Positions 34,622 through 42,478 of a DNA stretch of 48,186 bases are shown here, in pieces. This DNA is from an uncultured Succiniclasticum sp. (GTDB taxonomy: Bacteria > Bacillota > Negativicutes > Acidaminococcales > Acidaminococcaceae). Each line of letters starts with the position of its first letter. Positions within the stretch are counted from its first letter, which is position 1. The position numbers and the translations under genes are program-made. The notes beneath the pieces were generated by a model. It had not been told where the DNA came from. It saw only the letters and a list, made by a program, of their open reading frames with translations, and made no database searches. The stretch spans positions 1 to 48,186 of the forward strand of contig UQUU01000012.1 in the NCBI GenBank assembly GCA_900544275.1, in the 5' to 3' direction.

Positions 34622-34999
34622 ATGCTTACTTCAAAAACGATTACGAAAACAGTGACGCAGGAAATGCTGGCAGTACATGTTGGCAGTGGTACCTTAAATG
34701 TGTTGGGAACACCGGTGCTGGCTTCTTTATATGAAAACGCCGCGGTGCAATTGGCGGCAGAATACTGTGATGGTAATACGACTACAGTGGGAACCTCTTT
34801 GTCTCTGACTCATGACGCACCTACACCATTGGGGATGGAATTCAGTGTTACTGCGACTTTGCTTAAGCAGGAAGGCCGAATATTTACTTTTGCGTTGGAA
34901 GCACGGGATGCGGTTGGGGTGATATCTACAGGCACGCATACCCGTGTGGCGGTATTTAGCGAACGTTTTCAGGAAAAGGCGGACGCAAGAGGAAAATAA
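34622..34999 (+). CDS. FlK-like hotdog thioesterase
   Basis: 125 residues of the fluoroacetyl-CoA-thioesterase-like hotdog family. The pattern MLAVHVGSGTLNVLGTPVLASLYENAA (here split by the family's Glu/Thr region) and a beta-sheet ending HTRVAVF are typical. The biological substrate in non-producers of fluoroacetate is unknown; small acyl-CoA thioesters are likely. The ATG follows AAAGGAG. It is monocistronic, with a strong terminator after it. Confidence 0.8.
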   Translation: MLTSKTITKTVTQEMLAVHVGSGTLNVLGTPVLASLYENAAVQLAAEYCDGNTTTVGTSLSLTHDAPTPLGMEFSVTATLLKQEGRIFTFALEARDAVGVISTGTHTRVAVFSERFQEKADARGK

Positions 35000-35087
35000 A
35001 ACGCTGTAATACTGAAACTGGACAGACTTTGACTCAATATCCGGCTTGTATGCAATATTTTGAACAGATTTTTCATCCACTTAAAAT

Positions 35088-35126
35088 CAACACCCTCCTT
35101 ACTATGGTTTAGTGAGGAGGGTGTTG
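35088..35126. terminator. Bidirectional terminator before the ABC binding-protein gene
   Basis: CAACACCCTCCT pairs with AGGAGGGTGTTG (12 bp). It lies between convergent genes. Confidence 0.8.
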
Positions 35127-35217
35127 TTGCACACATTTTTAAATTTTATCTCTGTAGCCTATTTATCTTCGTGGTTTATTTTCGTAATGCTGCTGCTTCG
35201 TCTTAGTTTAACTCCTG

Positions 35218-36222
35218 TTATTTAGCGAATTGAGCCAGTTCTTCCGGGATTTTGATGCCTAATTTTTCTGCATGTCCTTTGTTAATGATGCTGGTAAAGT
35301 CTTTTTGGAACTGGATCGGCATATCCTGTGGTTTGGATTTTCCTGCGAGGATATCGGCCGCCATTTCGCCGCTGAGTACACCTAATTTATAGTATTCAAC
35401 GTTGATGCTGGCTGTGGCGCCGGATTTTAACAGGCTGGCTTCGGCCGCGACCACGGGGATTTTAGCCTCATCGGTAATGGCCACCAAAGCCGGTGTGGCA
35501 GAGACGATGATATTATCGGTCGGCACATAAATAAAGTTTACGCCACGACTGATCAAACCACGGGCGATTTCCTGAATATCATTGACTGTATTGACACTGC
35601 CTTCTTCGTAAGCGATGCCAAGTTTTTTCAAATGCTCTTTGGCGATGTTGATCTGCACATGGGAATTCATTTCGCTGGACGTGTACATCAAGCCCACTTT
35701 TTTAGTGCCGGGAAGCAGTTTAAGCCCCAGATCCAGTTGCGCAGCTACAGGAGCCATATCGCTGACACCGGTTACGTTGCCGCCGGGGTGTTTATCGGAT
35801 TTTACCAGTTTGGCTGTTTCAAAACTGGTAATCGCATTGCCGACGATGGGAATCGTCTTGGTTGCGTTCGCCAGCGTCTGGGCTGCCGGTGTAGAGATGC
35901 CGCAGCATAAATCTACGTTATTATTTACAAAGCGTTGGGCGATAGTTTGCAGGTTGGATTGATCCGCCTGTGCGTTCTGGATGTCAAACTTAATGTTTTT
36001 TCCTTCGACAAAGCCTTTGTTTTTTAATCCGTCGATGAAACCTTTGCGGGAATCATCCAAAGCCTGATGTTCTACCAATTGTACAATGCCGACTGTATAG
36101 GTTTTGCCTTCCGCATTTTTCTCCCCGCTTTTTTTTGCATCACTGCCGCAACCGGCCAGGGCACCGGTCAGCAAAGTTAATACCATACTGCAAATGACTA
36201 ATTTCTTCTTTTGAAAAAACAT
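35218..36222 (-). CDS. ABC transporter substrate-binding lipoprotein, TrpX-like family
   Basis: 334 residues of the ABC substrate-binding family PF04392. A signal peptide ends in a lipobox (LTGALAGC), so the mature protein is anchored at the outer face of the cytoplasmic membrane. ATG 36222 follows AAAGG by eight bases. GTG 36231 is in frame but less well placed. The permease and ATPase genes that normally follow are not adjacent: the next genes on either side are unrelated. Members of the family are often implicated in aromatic amino-acid uptake, but the ligand cannot be told from sequence alone. Confidence 0.85.
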   Translation of the reverse strand: MFFQKKKLVICSMVLTLLTGALAGCGSDAKKSGEKNAEGKTYTVGIVQLVEHQALDDSRKGFIDGLKNKGFVEGKNIKFDIQNAQADQSNLQTIAQRFVNNNVDLCCGISTPAAQTLANATKTIPIVGNAITSFETAKLVKSDKHPGGNVTGVSDMAPVAAQLDLGLKLLPGTKKVGLMYTSSEMNSHVQINIAKEHLKKLGIAYEEGSVNTVNDIQEIARGLISRGVNFIYVPTDNIIVSATPALVAITDEAKIPVVAAEASLLKSGATASINVEYYKLGVLSGEMAADILAGKSKPQDMPIQFQKDFTSIINKGHAEKLGIKIPEELAQFAK

Positions 36223-36289
36223 GGATCGCACCTTTCTTTCTGTCTGATTTTGTAGTCATATCGGTGTAAAGATAAAGCCTTATTAATTA

Positions 36290-36318
36290 AATATACCTAA
36301 TAATAGAAGTAAGGTCAA
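36290..36318 (-). promoter_or_regulatory. Promoter of the binding-protein gene
   Basis: On the minus strand TTGACC (36318-36313), 17-bp spacer, TATATT (36295-36290). Confidence 0.75.
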
Positions 36319-36543
36319 CCAAAAAAGCAAAATGCGGTGTACGACTGCAGACAATGTAATTTGAGTAGAGGTTCTGGTAGAGGAACAGAATATGATATAA
36401 TAATAAAATAAAGGTTTTGGCAGACTCAAAACAAAAGTGAAGGCGGAGGATATATATAATAGCGCCGGGGACATATAATTAGGTAAAATAGTACCGTAAA
36501 TCTGTATCCGGTGTAGAAACCGGTTTTGAAGAGGAGGAAGACC

Positions 36544-36804
36544 ATGAATCTGTATATCTGGCGGCATAATAAGACGTATCACAGCCACAGCATGATCAAT
36601 GAACCTTGTGTGCTGAACGAATTTTATCTGGATGCGATAGCTATAGTTGCGGCAAAAACCGTAGATGAAGCGCTGGATTTGTTAGCTGCACGCCAGGAAG
36701 GATGGCGGGTTGAAGACCTTCGCCAACTGGAGCCTGCGGTGGTGCCCCTGGAAGGCTCGAAAGTGGTATACACACATGTTCGGGGCTCCATCGATCATTT
36801 ATAA
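36544..36804 (+). CDS. Hypothetical protein, 86 residues
   Basis: A small soluble protein with Trp, Tyr and His near the N-terminus (MNLYIWRHNKTYHSHSM). I recognise no family. The ATG is six bases after GAGGAGG, and a small hairpin CCGGT/ACCGG sits just before that site (36,508-36,522), so translation may be controlled by it. It is followed by a thioredoxin-like gene. Confidence 0.6.
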   Translation: MNLYIWRHNKTYHSHSMINEPCVLNEFYLDAIAIVAAKTVDEALDLLAARQEGWRVEDLRQLEPAVVPLEGSKVVYTHVRGSIDHL

Positions 36805-36867
36805 TAAAGCATTCGGAAACGAAAAATAAAAAGGAATAACGAAGTACCGGAAAGGGAAAAAATAGTT

Positions 36868-37155
36868 ATGAAAAAATTAATTATGATGATGTTTGACGGC
36901 TGTCCTTATTGCGCTAAAGCTAAAAAATGGGTGACGGAATTAAAAAAAGAAAATCCTGCTTACGTCCCGGTTCTCGTAGAAGAAGTGGATGAAAATCTGC
37001 ATCCGGAATATGCGGGAGCCAGGAAATTGAATTATTATTATGTACCAACGTTCTATTTGTGCGATGCAGAAGGGGAGCCTGCGCAAAAATTGTTTGAAGG
37101 TGCGCCGCAAAAAGATGATATTCGCAAAGTCCTGGAAGCAGCTGTGACAGGTTGA
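36868..37155 (+). CDS. Glutaredoxin/thioredoxin-like protein with CPYC motif
   Basis: 95 residues with a thioredoxin fold: the redox motif CPYC at about residues 12-15 (FDGCPYCAKAKKW), a cis-Pro element in YYYVPTFYLC, and a C-terminal helix. The CPYC sequence is that of glutaredoxin, but the family includes small thioredoxin-like proteins of Clostridia. It likely reduces disulfides in the cytosol. It follows the 86-residue gene after 63 bp. Confidence 0.85.
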   Translation: MKKLIMMMFDGCPYCAKAKKWVTELKKENPAYVPVLVEEVDENLHPEYAGARKLNYYYVPTFYLCDAEGEPAQKLFEGAPQKDDIRKVLEAAVTG

Positions 37156-37239
37156 GCTAAAAGTCGGGAGTATCACGTAGCGCTTACACTATATTGACAG
37201 GGAAAATTTGTTTGAAACAGGAGCTATTGTAGAGGTAAA

Positions 37240-38088
37240 ATGGAAAAGGATACCAGAAAACAACCGGTAAAGGGTGCTGCTGCACCGAAACATTGGTCCG
37301 TGGAAAGAGATAAAAAAGAAGCAAAGGTATTTAGCGATACGTTATCTGAGCAATGGAGCGCAGACAAGGTGCGTGAAGCGGAGAGCCCGCTGGAAAAAAC
37401 ACGTCGTTTTTTGGGCCGACATATCAATCCGCTGTTCATTGCAGTAAATAAACTGTCCAGTCTGGTACGATGTATTTTGGGGAAAGAAGAGGCGGACATT
37501 ATCCCGGATTTTGCCGATTTTGGTGATATTATTTCTGTAGAGAGGGTGGGTTTCTCACACTATGCTGTATATGTGGGAAATAACCAGGTCATTCATTATG
37601 ATATGGACCCCGGAGATAATTACAAAATTTGTGTCCATCAGGCCTCCATGCAGGAATTTTTAAATGGTAGTGATGTGTATACTATTTGTGAATTCCCCCG
37701 TATTTACGGGCGTCCTACAGAGGAAGTCCAGTTCAGTGATTTTTCTCTTTTGTTTAAGGACAGAGAAAAAGCACGAATTATGTGGGATACGCTGAAAGGA
37801 ACCAACTATCGGTTATATACGCCTGCCGAAACTGTGTTGCGGGCCCGGGAACGCATTGGCGAGACCGAATATAACTTGTTCACCAACAATTGTGAGCATT
37901 TTGCAATTTGGTGTAAAACCGGTCTTTCGGAATCAGCCCAGATTGAAATTGTTCTGACGGCGCTGTATGAAACGGCCCGCAATATCAGGGAATCGCTGCG
38001 GGAAGGGTTAGAAGCGGCAGATGACCTGGCTGCGGATATGGCGGAAAATCTGAAACGTAAAATGGAAGAGCGTAAACGAGGTAAATGA
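37240..38088 (+). CDS. LRAT-domain protein (NlpC/P60-related papain-like fold)
   Basis: 282 residues. FSHYAVYVG with His107 and NNCEHFAIWCKTG with Cys218 form the LRAT catalytic pair, arranged in the permuted papain-like order typical of the lecithin:retinol acyltransferase family. An N-terminal segment of about 80 residues and a charged C-terminal helix (ADDLAADMAENLKRKMEER) flank the domain. The eukaryotic relatives move acyl chains from phospholipid. The bacterial role is not established. It has no signal peptide. It is the first gene of a run with two MaoC-type hotdog genes and overlaps the next one. Confidence 0.8.
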   Translation: MEKDTRKQPVKGAAAPKHWSVERDKKEAKVFSDTLSEQWSADKVREAESPLEKTRRFLGRHINPLFIAVNKLSSLVRCILGKEEADIIPDFADFGDIISVERVGFSHYAVYVGNNQVIHYDMDPGDNYKICVHQASMQEFLNGSDVYTICEFPRIYGRPTEEVQFSDFSLLFKDREKARIMWDTLKGTNYRLYTPAETVLRARERIGETEYNLFTNNCEHFAIWCKTGLSESAQIEIVLTALYETARNIRESLREGLEAADDLAADMAENLKRKMEERKRGK

Positions 38089-38477
38089 TGAAATTTGCGG
38101 ATGTAAAAGTAGGAATACCTTATCCGGAGAAAAAATTTTTAGTTACGGAAGAAGCAGTGCGGACGTATTTAGCCGCAATAGAAGATGCCAATCCTCTATA
38201 TATAGAGCAAAAATTGGTGCCGCCTGCCTTTGCTGCCGTTTTTACACGTTGGGAAGCGTTGAGCGGCGAAAAACTGGAAGAAGGTACGATCCATGCCCGT
38301 CAGGGATTTCACTATTTAAAACCGATCCATTGGGGAGAAACCCTGACATTGCGGGGGCAGGTAAAGGAAAAAAAGGAAAAGAGAGGCCTTTATTTTGTGA
38401 CACAGCAAATCGAGGTGTTTGACGAATCAGGAGAGTTGGCGGTGGTTAGCGAGATTACGATTATTTTGCCTGCGTAA
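38085..38477 (+). CDS. MaoC-like hotdog subunit, non-catalytic (HadA/HadC-like)
   Basis: About 130 residues of the MaoC N-terminal hotdog domain: FADVKVGIPYPEKKFLVTEEA, then DANPLYIE. The position that holds the catalytic His in active hydratases is Tyr here (PLYIE versus PLHVD), so this subunit is probably structural. ATG 38085 overlaps the LRAT stop. ATG 38088 is an alternative. The next gene supplies the catalytic partner. Confidence 0.7.
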   Translation: MMKFADVKVGIPYPEKKFLVTEEAVRTYLAAIEDANPLYIEQKLVPPAFAAVFTRWEALSGEKLEEGTIHARQGFHYLKPIHWGETLTLRGQVKEKKEKRGLYFVTQQIEVFDESGELAVVSEITIILPA

Positions 38478-38523
38478 AGGGCAGATTTGCTTATTTGTAT
38501 GATAACAGGTAGAGGGAAAAAGT

Positions 38524-38928
38524 ATGCAAACACTGGAAAAAGGTCAGGTATTTACTCTAAAAGAGAAAAATGTGACACAGAATATAATCAATTGCTATGC
38601 AGATGCGGCCAGCGACCATAATCCGCTGCATGTTGACGTAGAATTTGCTGAGAAAACGCGCTATGGCGGTACGATTGCGCATGGTATGCTGAGTCTGGCT
38701 TTTGTGCAAACCTTATTGGCGGAAGTTTTTGCTGAACACTGGTTGAAAAGTGGTGCGTTAGATGTAAACTTTATGCTTCCGGTACGCCCCGGCGATACGA
38801 TCACAGCAGAGGCTAAGATCGTCAAAATCACGCCGCAGGGAGCAAACCGGGAAGTGCAGATGCACGTGATTTGTCTGAATCAGCGCCGGGAAAAAGTTAT
38901 TATGGGGAAGGCGCGAGTGGTTGTATAA
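38524..38928 (+). CDS. MaoC-family (R)-specific enoyl-CoA/ACP hydratase, catalytic
   Basis: 134 residues with the hydratase-2 catalytic motif: D31 and H36 in ASDHNPLHVD, followed by the GGTIAHGMLSLA helix. It hydrates or dehydrates enoyl-CoA or enoyl-ACP. Together with the preceding subunit it would make a HadAB-like heterodimer. It starts right after a small spacer, so the two are co-transcribed. Confidence 0.82.
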   Translation: MQTLEKGQVFTLKEKNVTQNIINCYADAASDHNPLHVDVEFAEKTRYGGTIAHGMLSLAFVQTLLAEVFAEHWLKSGALDVNFMLPVRPGDTITAEAKIVKITPQGANREVQMHVICLNQRREKVIMGKARVVV

Positions 38929-39007
38929 ACGAATCTAAAATGTGGCTGTTCGCATGAAATGAGCGCCTGTGAAGTTGTTTTGATCAATCAGTATTTGGGG
39001 GTAGGGC

Positions 39008-39976
39008 ATGAGCATTCGGTTTTCTGTTATGAAGTGGCTGGTGCAACTTTTGGGCACCAAGCGACTGACGTCGTTGCCCCCGGAGAAGATGCTACGCCGG
39101 ATTCGTCATGCGAATCAGCGGAATCATTTTTTTGTGCCACAGGATGAGGAGTTTTTATATCGGGATGAAGTCATCTCTCTGACCGGGATAGATGGCGCGG
39201 AAGGATTTGCAGATCAGGAACAAAAGGCCTCTTTTCACTGTCTGACGATTTGTCATAAAGAACAGGCGGAGAACGCTCCCAAAAAGCGTGGCATACTCTG
39301 TGTTTACGGTGGGGGAATGCTTTTATCGCCGCTACGTTTGTTTGTGGGCTTTGCCAAAGATATGGCCAAAAAGACCGGTCTGGATGTATGGTTCCCTTAT
39401 TATCCTCTGTGTGATAGCTACACGATCCGCGACAGCGTCCGGATGGTATATAAGGTGTATGAGTCCATGTGCAGAGAATATGAGGAAGTTTGTTGGTATG
39501 GATATTCCTCCGGCGGAGCCTTGCTTTTGTTATTAGGAGCTTATCTGAATGAGATCAAATCACCTTTGTTGGTCCGCGCCCGGAAATTGATCCTTATTTC
39601 ACCCGGCGGCGTCCCTGTGAATGAGAAGGAATGGCAGGATATGCAAGACCGGGATGAGTTGGATGTCATGCTTTCCGCCCGTTATATGCAAACGATTCAA
39701 CCCTTGTTAAAGCATGGTTGCCAGGACATTCCGACCTGGATGCAGACTTGTGAACAGGCAGATCTTCGGGGCTTGCCGGAGACCTGGATTTATTATGGTA
39801 CTCATGAAGTACTTTTTGCCAAGGCAAAATTTTATGATGACTTACTAACGCAGGCGGAAGTGCTACACCACATGAAAATAGCACCTAAGATGCCGCATTG
39901 TTATTGTACTACCGTTTTTTTTCCGGAAGCACAGGCGGATTACGATGAAACGATGCGGATCCTGACAGAAGACTGA
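39008..39976 (+). CDS. Alpha/beta hydrolase, hormone-sensitive-lipase-like
   Basis: 322 residues of the HSL/BD-FAE type. The oxyanion region YGGGMLLSP replaces HGGG. The nucleophile motif is GYSSGG (Ser167). The triad acid is likely in GTHEVL, and the His in MPHCYC. It is soluble, with no signal sequence, so the substrate is probably a cytosolic ester or acyl compound. It follows the MaoC genes, so an acyl-ester metabolic role is plausible. Confidence 0.8.
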   Translation: MSIRFSVMKWLVQLLGTKRLTSLPPEKMLRRIRHANQRNHFFVPQDEEFLYRDEVISLTGIDGAEGFADQEQKASFHCLTICHKEQAENAPKKRGILCVYGGGMLLSPLRLFVGFAKDMAKKTGLDVWFPYYPLCDSYTIRDSVRMVYKVYESMCREYEEVCWYGYSSGGALLLLLGAYLNEIKSPLLVRARKLILISPGGVPVNEKEWQDMQDRDELDVMLSARYMQTIQPLLKHGCQDIPTWMQTCEQADLRGLPETWIYYGTHEVLFAKAKFYDDLLTQAEVLHHMKIAPKMPHCYCTTVFFPEAQADYDETMRILTED

Positions 39977-40032
39977 GTGCAGTATTAAAAGCGCGCTTAT
40001 GTGCATGTGACAGAGAAGGAGGCTATGGAGCG

Positions 40033-40989
40033 ATGTTCAAAATGAGAAAAGTCGTTATTGTAGGTGCAGGACATGTGGGGTCCCATGTGGCGTTGAACCT
40101 GGTTCAATCCGGCGAAGCGGATGATATTGTCTTAATTGATATTCTTAGGGAAAAAGCGGCAGGGCAGGCGCTGGATCTGGACGATGCGATTTCTGCATCC
40201 CTGTGCCATAAGGATGCAACGGTGCGAGCCGGGTCCTACGAAGAGCTGAACGATGCAGACATATTGGTGATTGCCTTTGGACGGGAGATTTACAAGGGAG
40301 AAACCAGGCTGGATATGTTTGACGATACGATCCGTATGGCGAATGAAGTGCTCACGCATTTAAAAAAAGTGGACTTTAAAGGCATCATGCTCAGTATTTC
40401 AAATCCTGCGGACATTATTTGTGAATATATCCGGCGGAAAATGCACTGGCAACCGCGACGTTGTATTTGTACAGGTACCAGCCTGGAAACCTGTCGGCTT
40501 TTGCGGATTTTATCCGAATTGACCGGTTATAAACGCAGCTCCATTCAAGGATTTTGTATGGGCGAACATGGAAATTCCAGCTTTGTGGTCTGGTCGCATG
40601 TGATGATTCAGGGGATTCCCTTTGTGGAATTACGGAAAACAAAAGCGGCCTGGCGCAAAATATCGTTGGCCGATCTTCAGGACCAAGTACGTCAGGCAGG
40701 CTATCTTGTAGCTGACGGAAAAGGCTGTACGGAATTTGGTATAGCCAACGCGGCCGGTATGCTGATTTCTGCTATTTTTCATGATCAGAAACTGGTATGG
40801 CCCTGTTCCACTGCTTTAGAAGGTAAGTATGGGCAACAGGGCGTAGCGTGCGGTGTACCGTGTGTGATTGGTAAAAAAGGGGTAGAACAGATTTTAGAGG
40901 TAAACCTCTTGCCGGAAGAACGGGCCGCGCTGGAGAAATCCTGTGGAATTATACGAAGTTTTTTAGACCGTGCGGAACAGGTAAAATAA
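40033..40989 (+). CDS. L-lactate / L-2-hydroxyisocaproate dehydrogenase family protein
   Basis: 318 residues, NAD-binding Rossmann fold VGAGHVGSHVALNL, active-site His179 in GEHGNSS. It is most like bacterial L-lactate or 2-hydroxyisocaproate dehydrogenase. A notable oddity: the catalytic relay Asp of LDTAR is replaced by Glu152 in SLETCR. The mobile loop reads FGREIYKGETRLD. Substrate and activity are therefore less certain than the fold. ATG 40033 follows AAGGAGG at about ten bases. A terminator follows the gene. Confidence 0.82.
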   Translation: MFKMRKVVIVGAGHVGSHVALNLVQSGEADDIVLIDILREKAAGQALDLDDAISASLCHKDATVRAGSYEELNDADILVIAFGREIYKGETRLDMFDDTIRMANEVLTHLKKVDFKGIMLSISNPADIICEYIRRKMHWQPRRCICTGTSLETCRLLRILSELTGYKRSSIQGFCMGEHGNSSFVVWSHVMIQGIPFVELRKTKAAWRKISLADLQDQVRQAGYLVADGKGCTEFGIANAAGMLISAIFHDQKLVWPCSTALEGKYGQQGVACGVPCVIGKKGVEQILEVNLLPEERAALEKSCGIIRSFLDRAEQVK

Positions 40990-41022
40990 ATAATAAGAAA
41001 TGAAGTCAAACGCATAACAAAA

Positions 41023-41062
41023 CCCCGGGAGCGCGTATTCAGTGCGTTTCCGGGGTGATTTT
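41023..41062 (+). terminator. Terminator after the dehydrogenase gene
   Basis: CCCCGG...CCGGGG with an inner GCGC/TGCG match, followed by TGATTTTTT. The integrative element's left junction lies directly after it. Confidence 0.85.
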
Positions 41063-41065
41063 TTC

Positions 41066-41111
41066 TGGTACTCGGACAGGGGCTCGAACCCTGGACCTCT
41101 GCCATGTGAGG
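41066..41111 (-). other. tRNA-Val(CAC) 3' fragment, integration junction (att site)
   Basis: On the minus strand the 46 bases hold a T-arm (CAGGG TTCGAGC CCCTG), a TCCGAGT acceptor half, ACCA, and an anticodon loop with CAC (Val). The fold is complete from about nucleotide 31 onward, but the 5' half of the tRNA is missing: sequence homology stops beside the anticodon stem. Such a 3' fragment next to a tyrosine integrase is the expected duplication left by integration into a tRNA 3' end. The intact tRNA should lie beyond the right window edge. Confidence 0.82.
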
Positions 41112-41151
41112 TATGAATTAAAATTGTCTTAAATACCATGGCTGCGTGGTT

Positions 41152-42321
41152 TTATAGTTTTGTGGTCGCTGTTTTGGTCGGTAAACTGTTTTCTGGACGC
41201 TTTTTATTAAACTTCTCAATAATCTTTTGATTGTAGCCAGGTATTGCATGACCGTACATATTCAGCGTGGTCGTTGAACTGGCATGACCAAGGATACGAG
41301 AAACCTCCAATATAGGAAGTTGGTGCGCCAATGCGGCTGTGGCAAACGTGTGTCGGAACACGTGGATGTTTTTACCGGCAACTTCTGCCTGGTCGCAGGT
41401 CTTATTCCATATCTTCCGGATGTTGTTATAGTTCCAGGCATTCCCGTATTTTGTTTGAAATAACAACCCGGTAAGCCTTGTAACATTGTCCTCACGACGC
41501 AGCGCTTTGATTCGTTCTACGGCCTTCTTATAAACGATAGGGATGTAACGATCTCCGGATCGAGTCTTCGGGGCGTTGAAATTATTCCCTACACGCCCTA
41601 CCTTTGTCCGGGAAACGTGAATCTCCCGTTTTGTAAAATCAATATCCTCAAACCGAAGCGCACACAATTCACCTACACGCATTCCAGTCACAAGCAGTAA
41701 GTAAAAAAATGTGTAATACGGCTGCTGACATCTGCGCGCGTTGTATGGTTTGCCGGGCGCCGGTGTGTTTCTTTTTAGCACCCGGAAAATCCGAAGCAAC
41801 TCCGGCAAAGTAAAAATCTCTATTTCGGAAGATGGGATTTTTGGCGGTTCCACTGCATCCATCGGATTGTAGATAATCTTACGCAATATCATTGCTTTTT
41901 TGAAAGCTCCGACTAATAGCTTATGGACTTTGCTTACTGATGCAGGGGCCAATGTCAGATACAAAGTGTTGTAAAGTCCTTGTATCTGATCCGCACCAAT
42001 TTGCCCCAGGGGGAATTGGTAAATCGGTTCTAATTTTTTCGCAGTTTGTTTTGCTCTTAAAAAGGTTTGTTCCCGGTACTTAGGTTTAAGGTAAGTTACC
42101 ATATAATGAACAATCCATTCCCCTAGAGAAAGAGAGCAGGGGGAGATAAGACTGCACTGTTCCCGTAAAGAACGTGTCTTCCGGGCAAACAGATCCCGTT
42201 CTCGTTCACCGGCTTTTGTGTTCGCAAAACGTTTTTTACAATGCCTGCCGGTATTATCGTAATAATCGTAAGTTAGTTTATTCCGGGAACGATCATACCC
42301 AAAACTTCCGTCTCCGCGCAT
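41152..42321 (-). CDS. int: Tyrosine-type site-specific integrase
   Basis: 389 residues. An N-terminal arm-type and core-binding region precedes a catalytic domain with the RxxR-box R (TGMRVGELCALRFED), HxxR (VFRHTFATAAL) and the nucleophile Tyr of LNMYGH. The enzyme integrates or excises the element at the adjacent tRNA-Val fragment. The start follows AGAAGGAGGG on the minus strand. An inverted repeat and a possible small RNA lie upstream of it. No excisionase was found in the window. Confidence 0.95.
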   Translation of the reverse strand: MRGDGSFGYDRSRNKLTYDYYDNTGRHCKKRFANTKAGERERDLFARKTRSLREQCSLISPCSLSLGEWIVHYMVTYLKPKYREQTFLRAKQTAKKLEPIYQFPLGQIGADQIQGLYNTLYLTLAPASVSKVHKLLVGAFKKAMILRKIIYNPMDAVEPPKIPSSEIEIFTLPELLRIFRVLKRNTPAPGKPYNARRCQQPYYTFFYLLLVTGMRVGELCALRFEDIDFTKREIHVSRTKVGRVGNNFNAPKTRSGDRYIPIVYKKAVERIKALRREDNVTRLTGLLFQTKYGNAWNYNNIRKIWNKTCDQAEVAGKNIHVFRHTFATAALAHQLPILEVSRILGHASSTTTLNMYGHAIPGYNQKIIEKFNKKRPENSLPTKTATTKL

Positions 42322-42344
42322 ATTTTTTCCCTCCTTCTTTATTT

Positions 42345-42385
42345 AGAAGGCATGTCATGCTATAATAGACATGACAAAGCCTTCT
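42345..42385. repeat. 41-bp inverted repeat before int
   Basis: AGAAGGC-N-TGTCATG-N10-CATGACA-NN-GCCTTCT: two nested perfect 7-bp arms. A TATAAT lies in its centre (42361-42366). It may be an operator or an att-arm binding site. Confidence 0.75.
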
Positions 42386-42457
42386 TCCCTCATTCGCGTG
42401 TTGGGTGGAATTTGTCGACTGGACCGTTCGGAGTTGCCGCTCCGGGCGGTCTTTTTT
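42373..42457 (+). ncRNA. Candidate small RNA opposite to int and fic
   Basis: A TATAAT in the inverted repeat would start a plus-strand RNA that ends at a strong terminator: GACCG-TT-CGGAG with CTCCG-GG-CGGTC then TTTTTT (42,422-42,457). Both neighbours are on the minus strand, so the T-tract faces away from fic and must serve a plus-strand transcript. The -35 is weak (TTTATT). Confidence 0.45.
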
Positions 42458-42478
42458 ATTTGCCGCTATTTAAGAACA

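Noticed and set aside
41066..41111. A complete functional tRNA-Val gene
   Set aside because: Only the 3' half from the anticodon loop is present; no D-arm or 5' acceptor strand can be found upstream.
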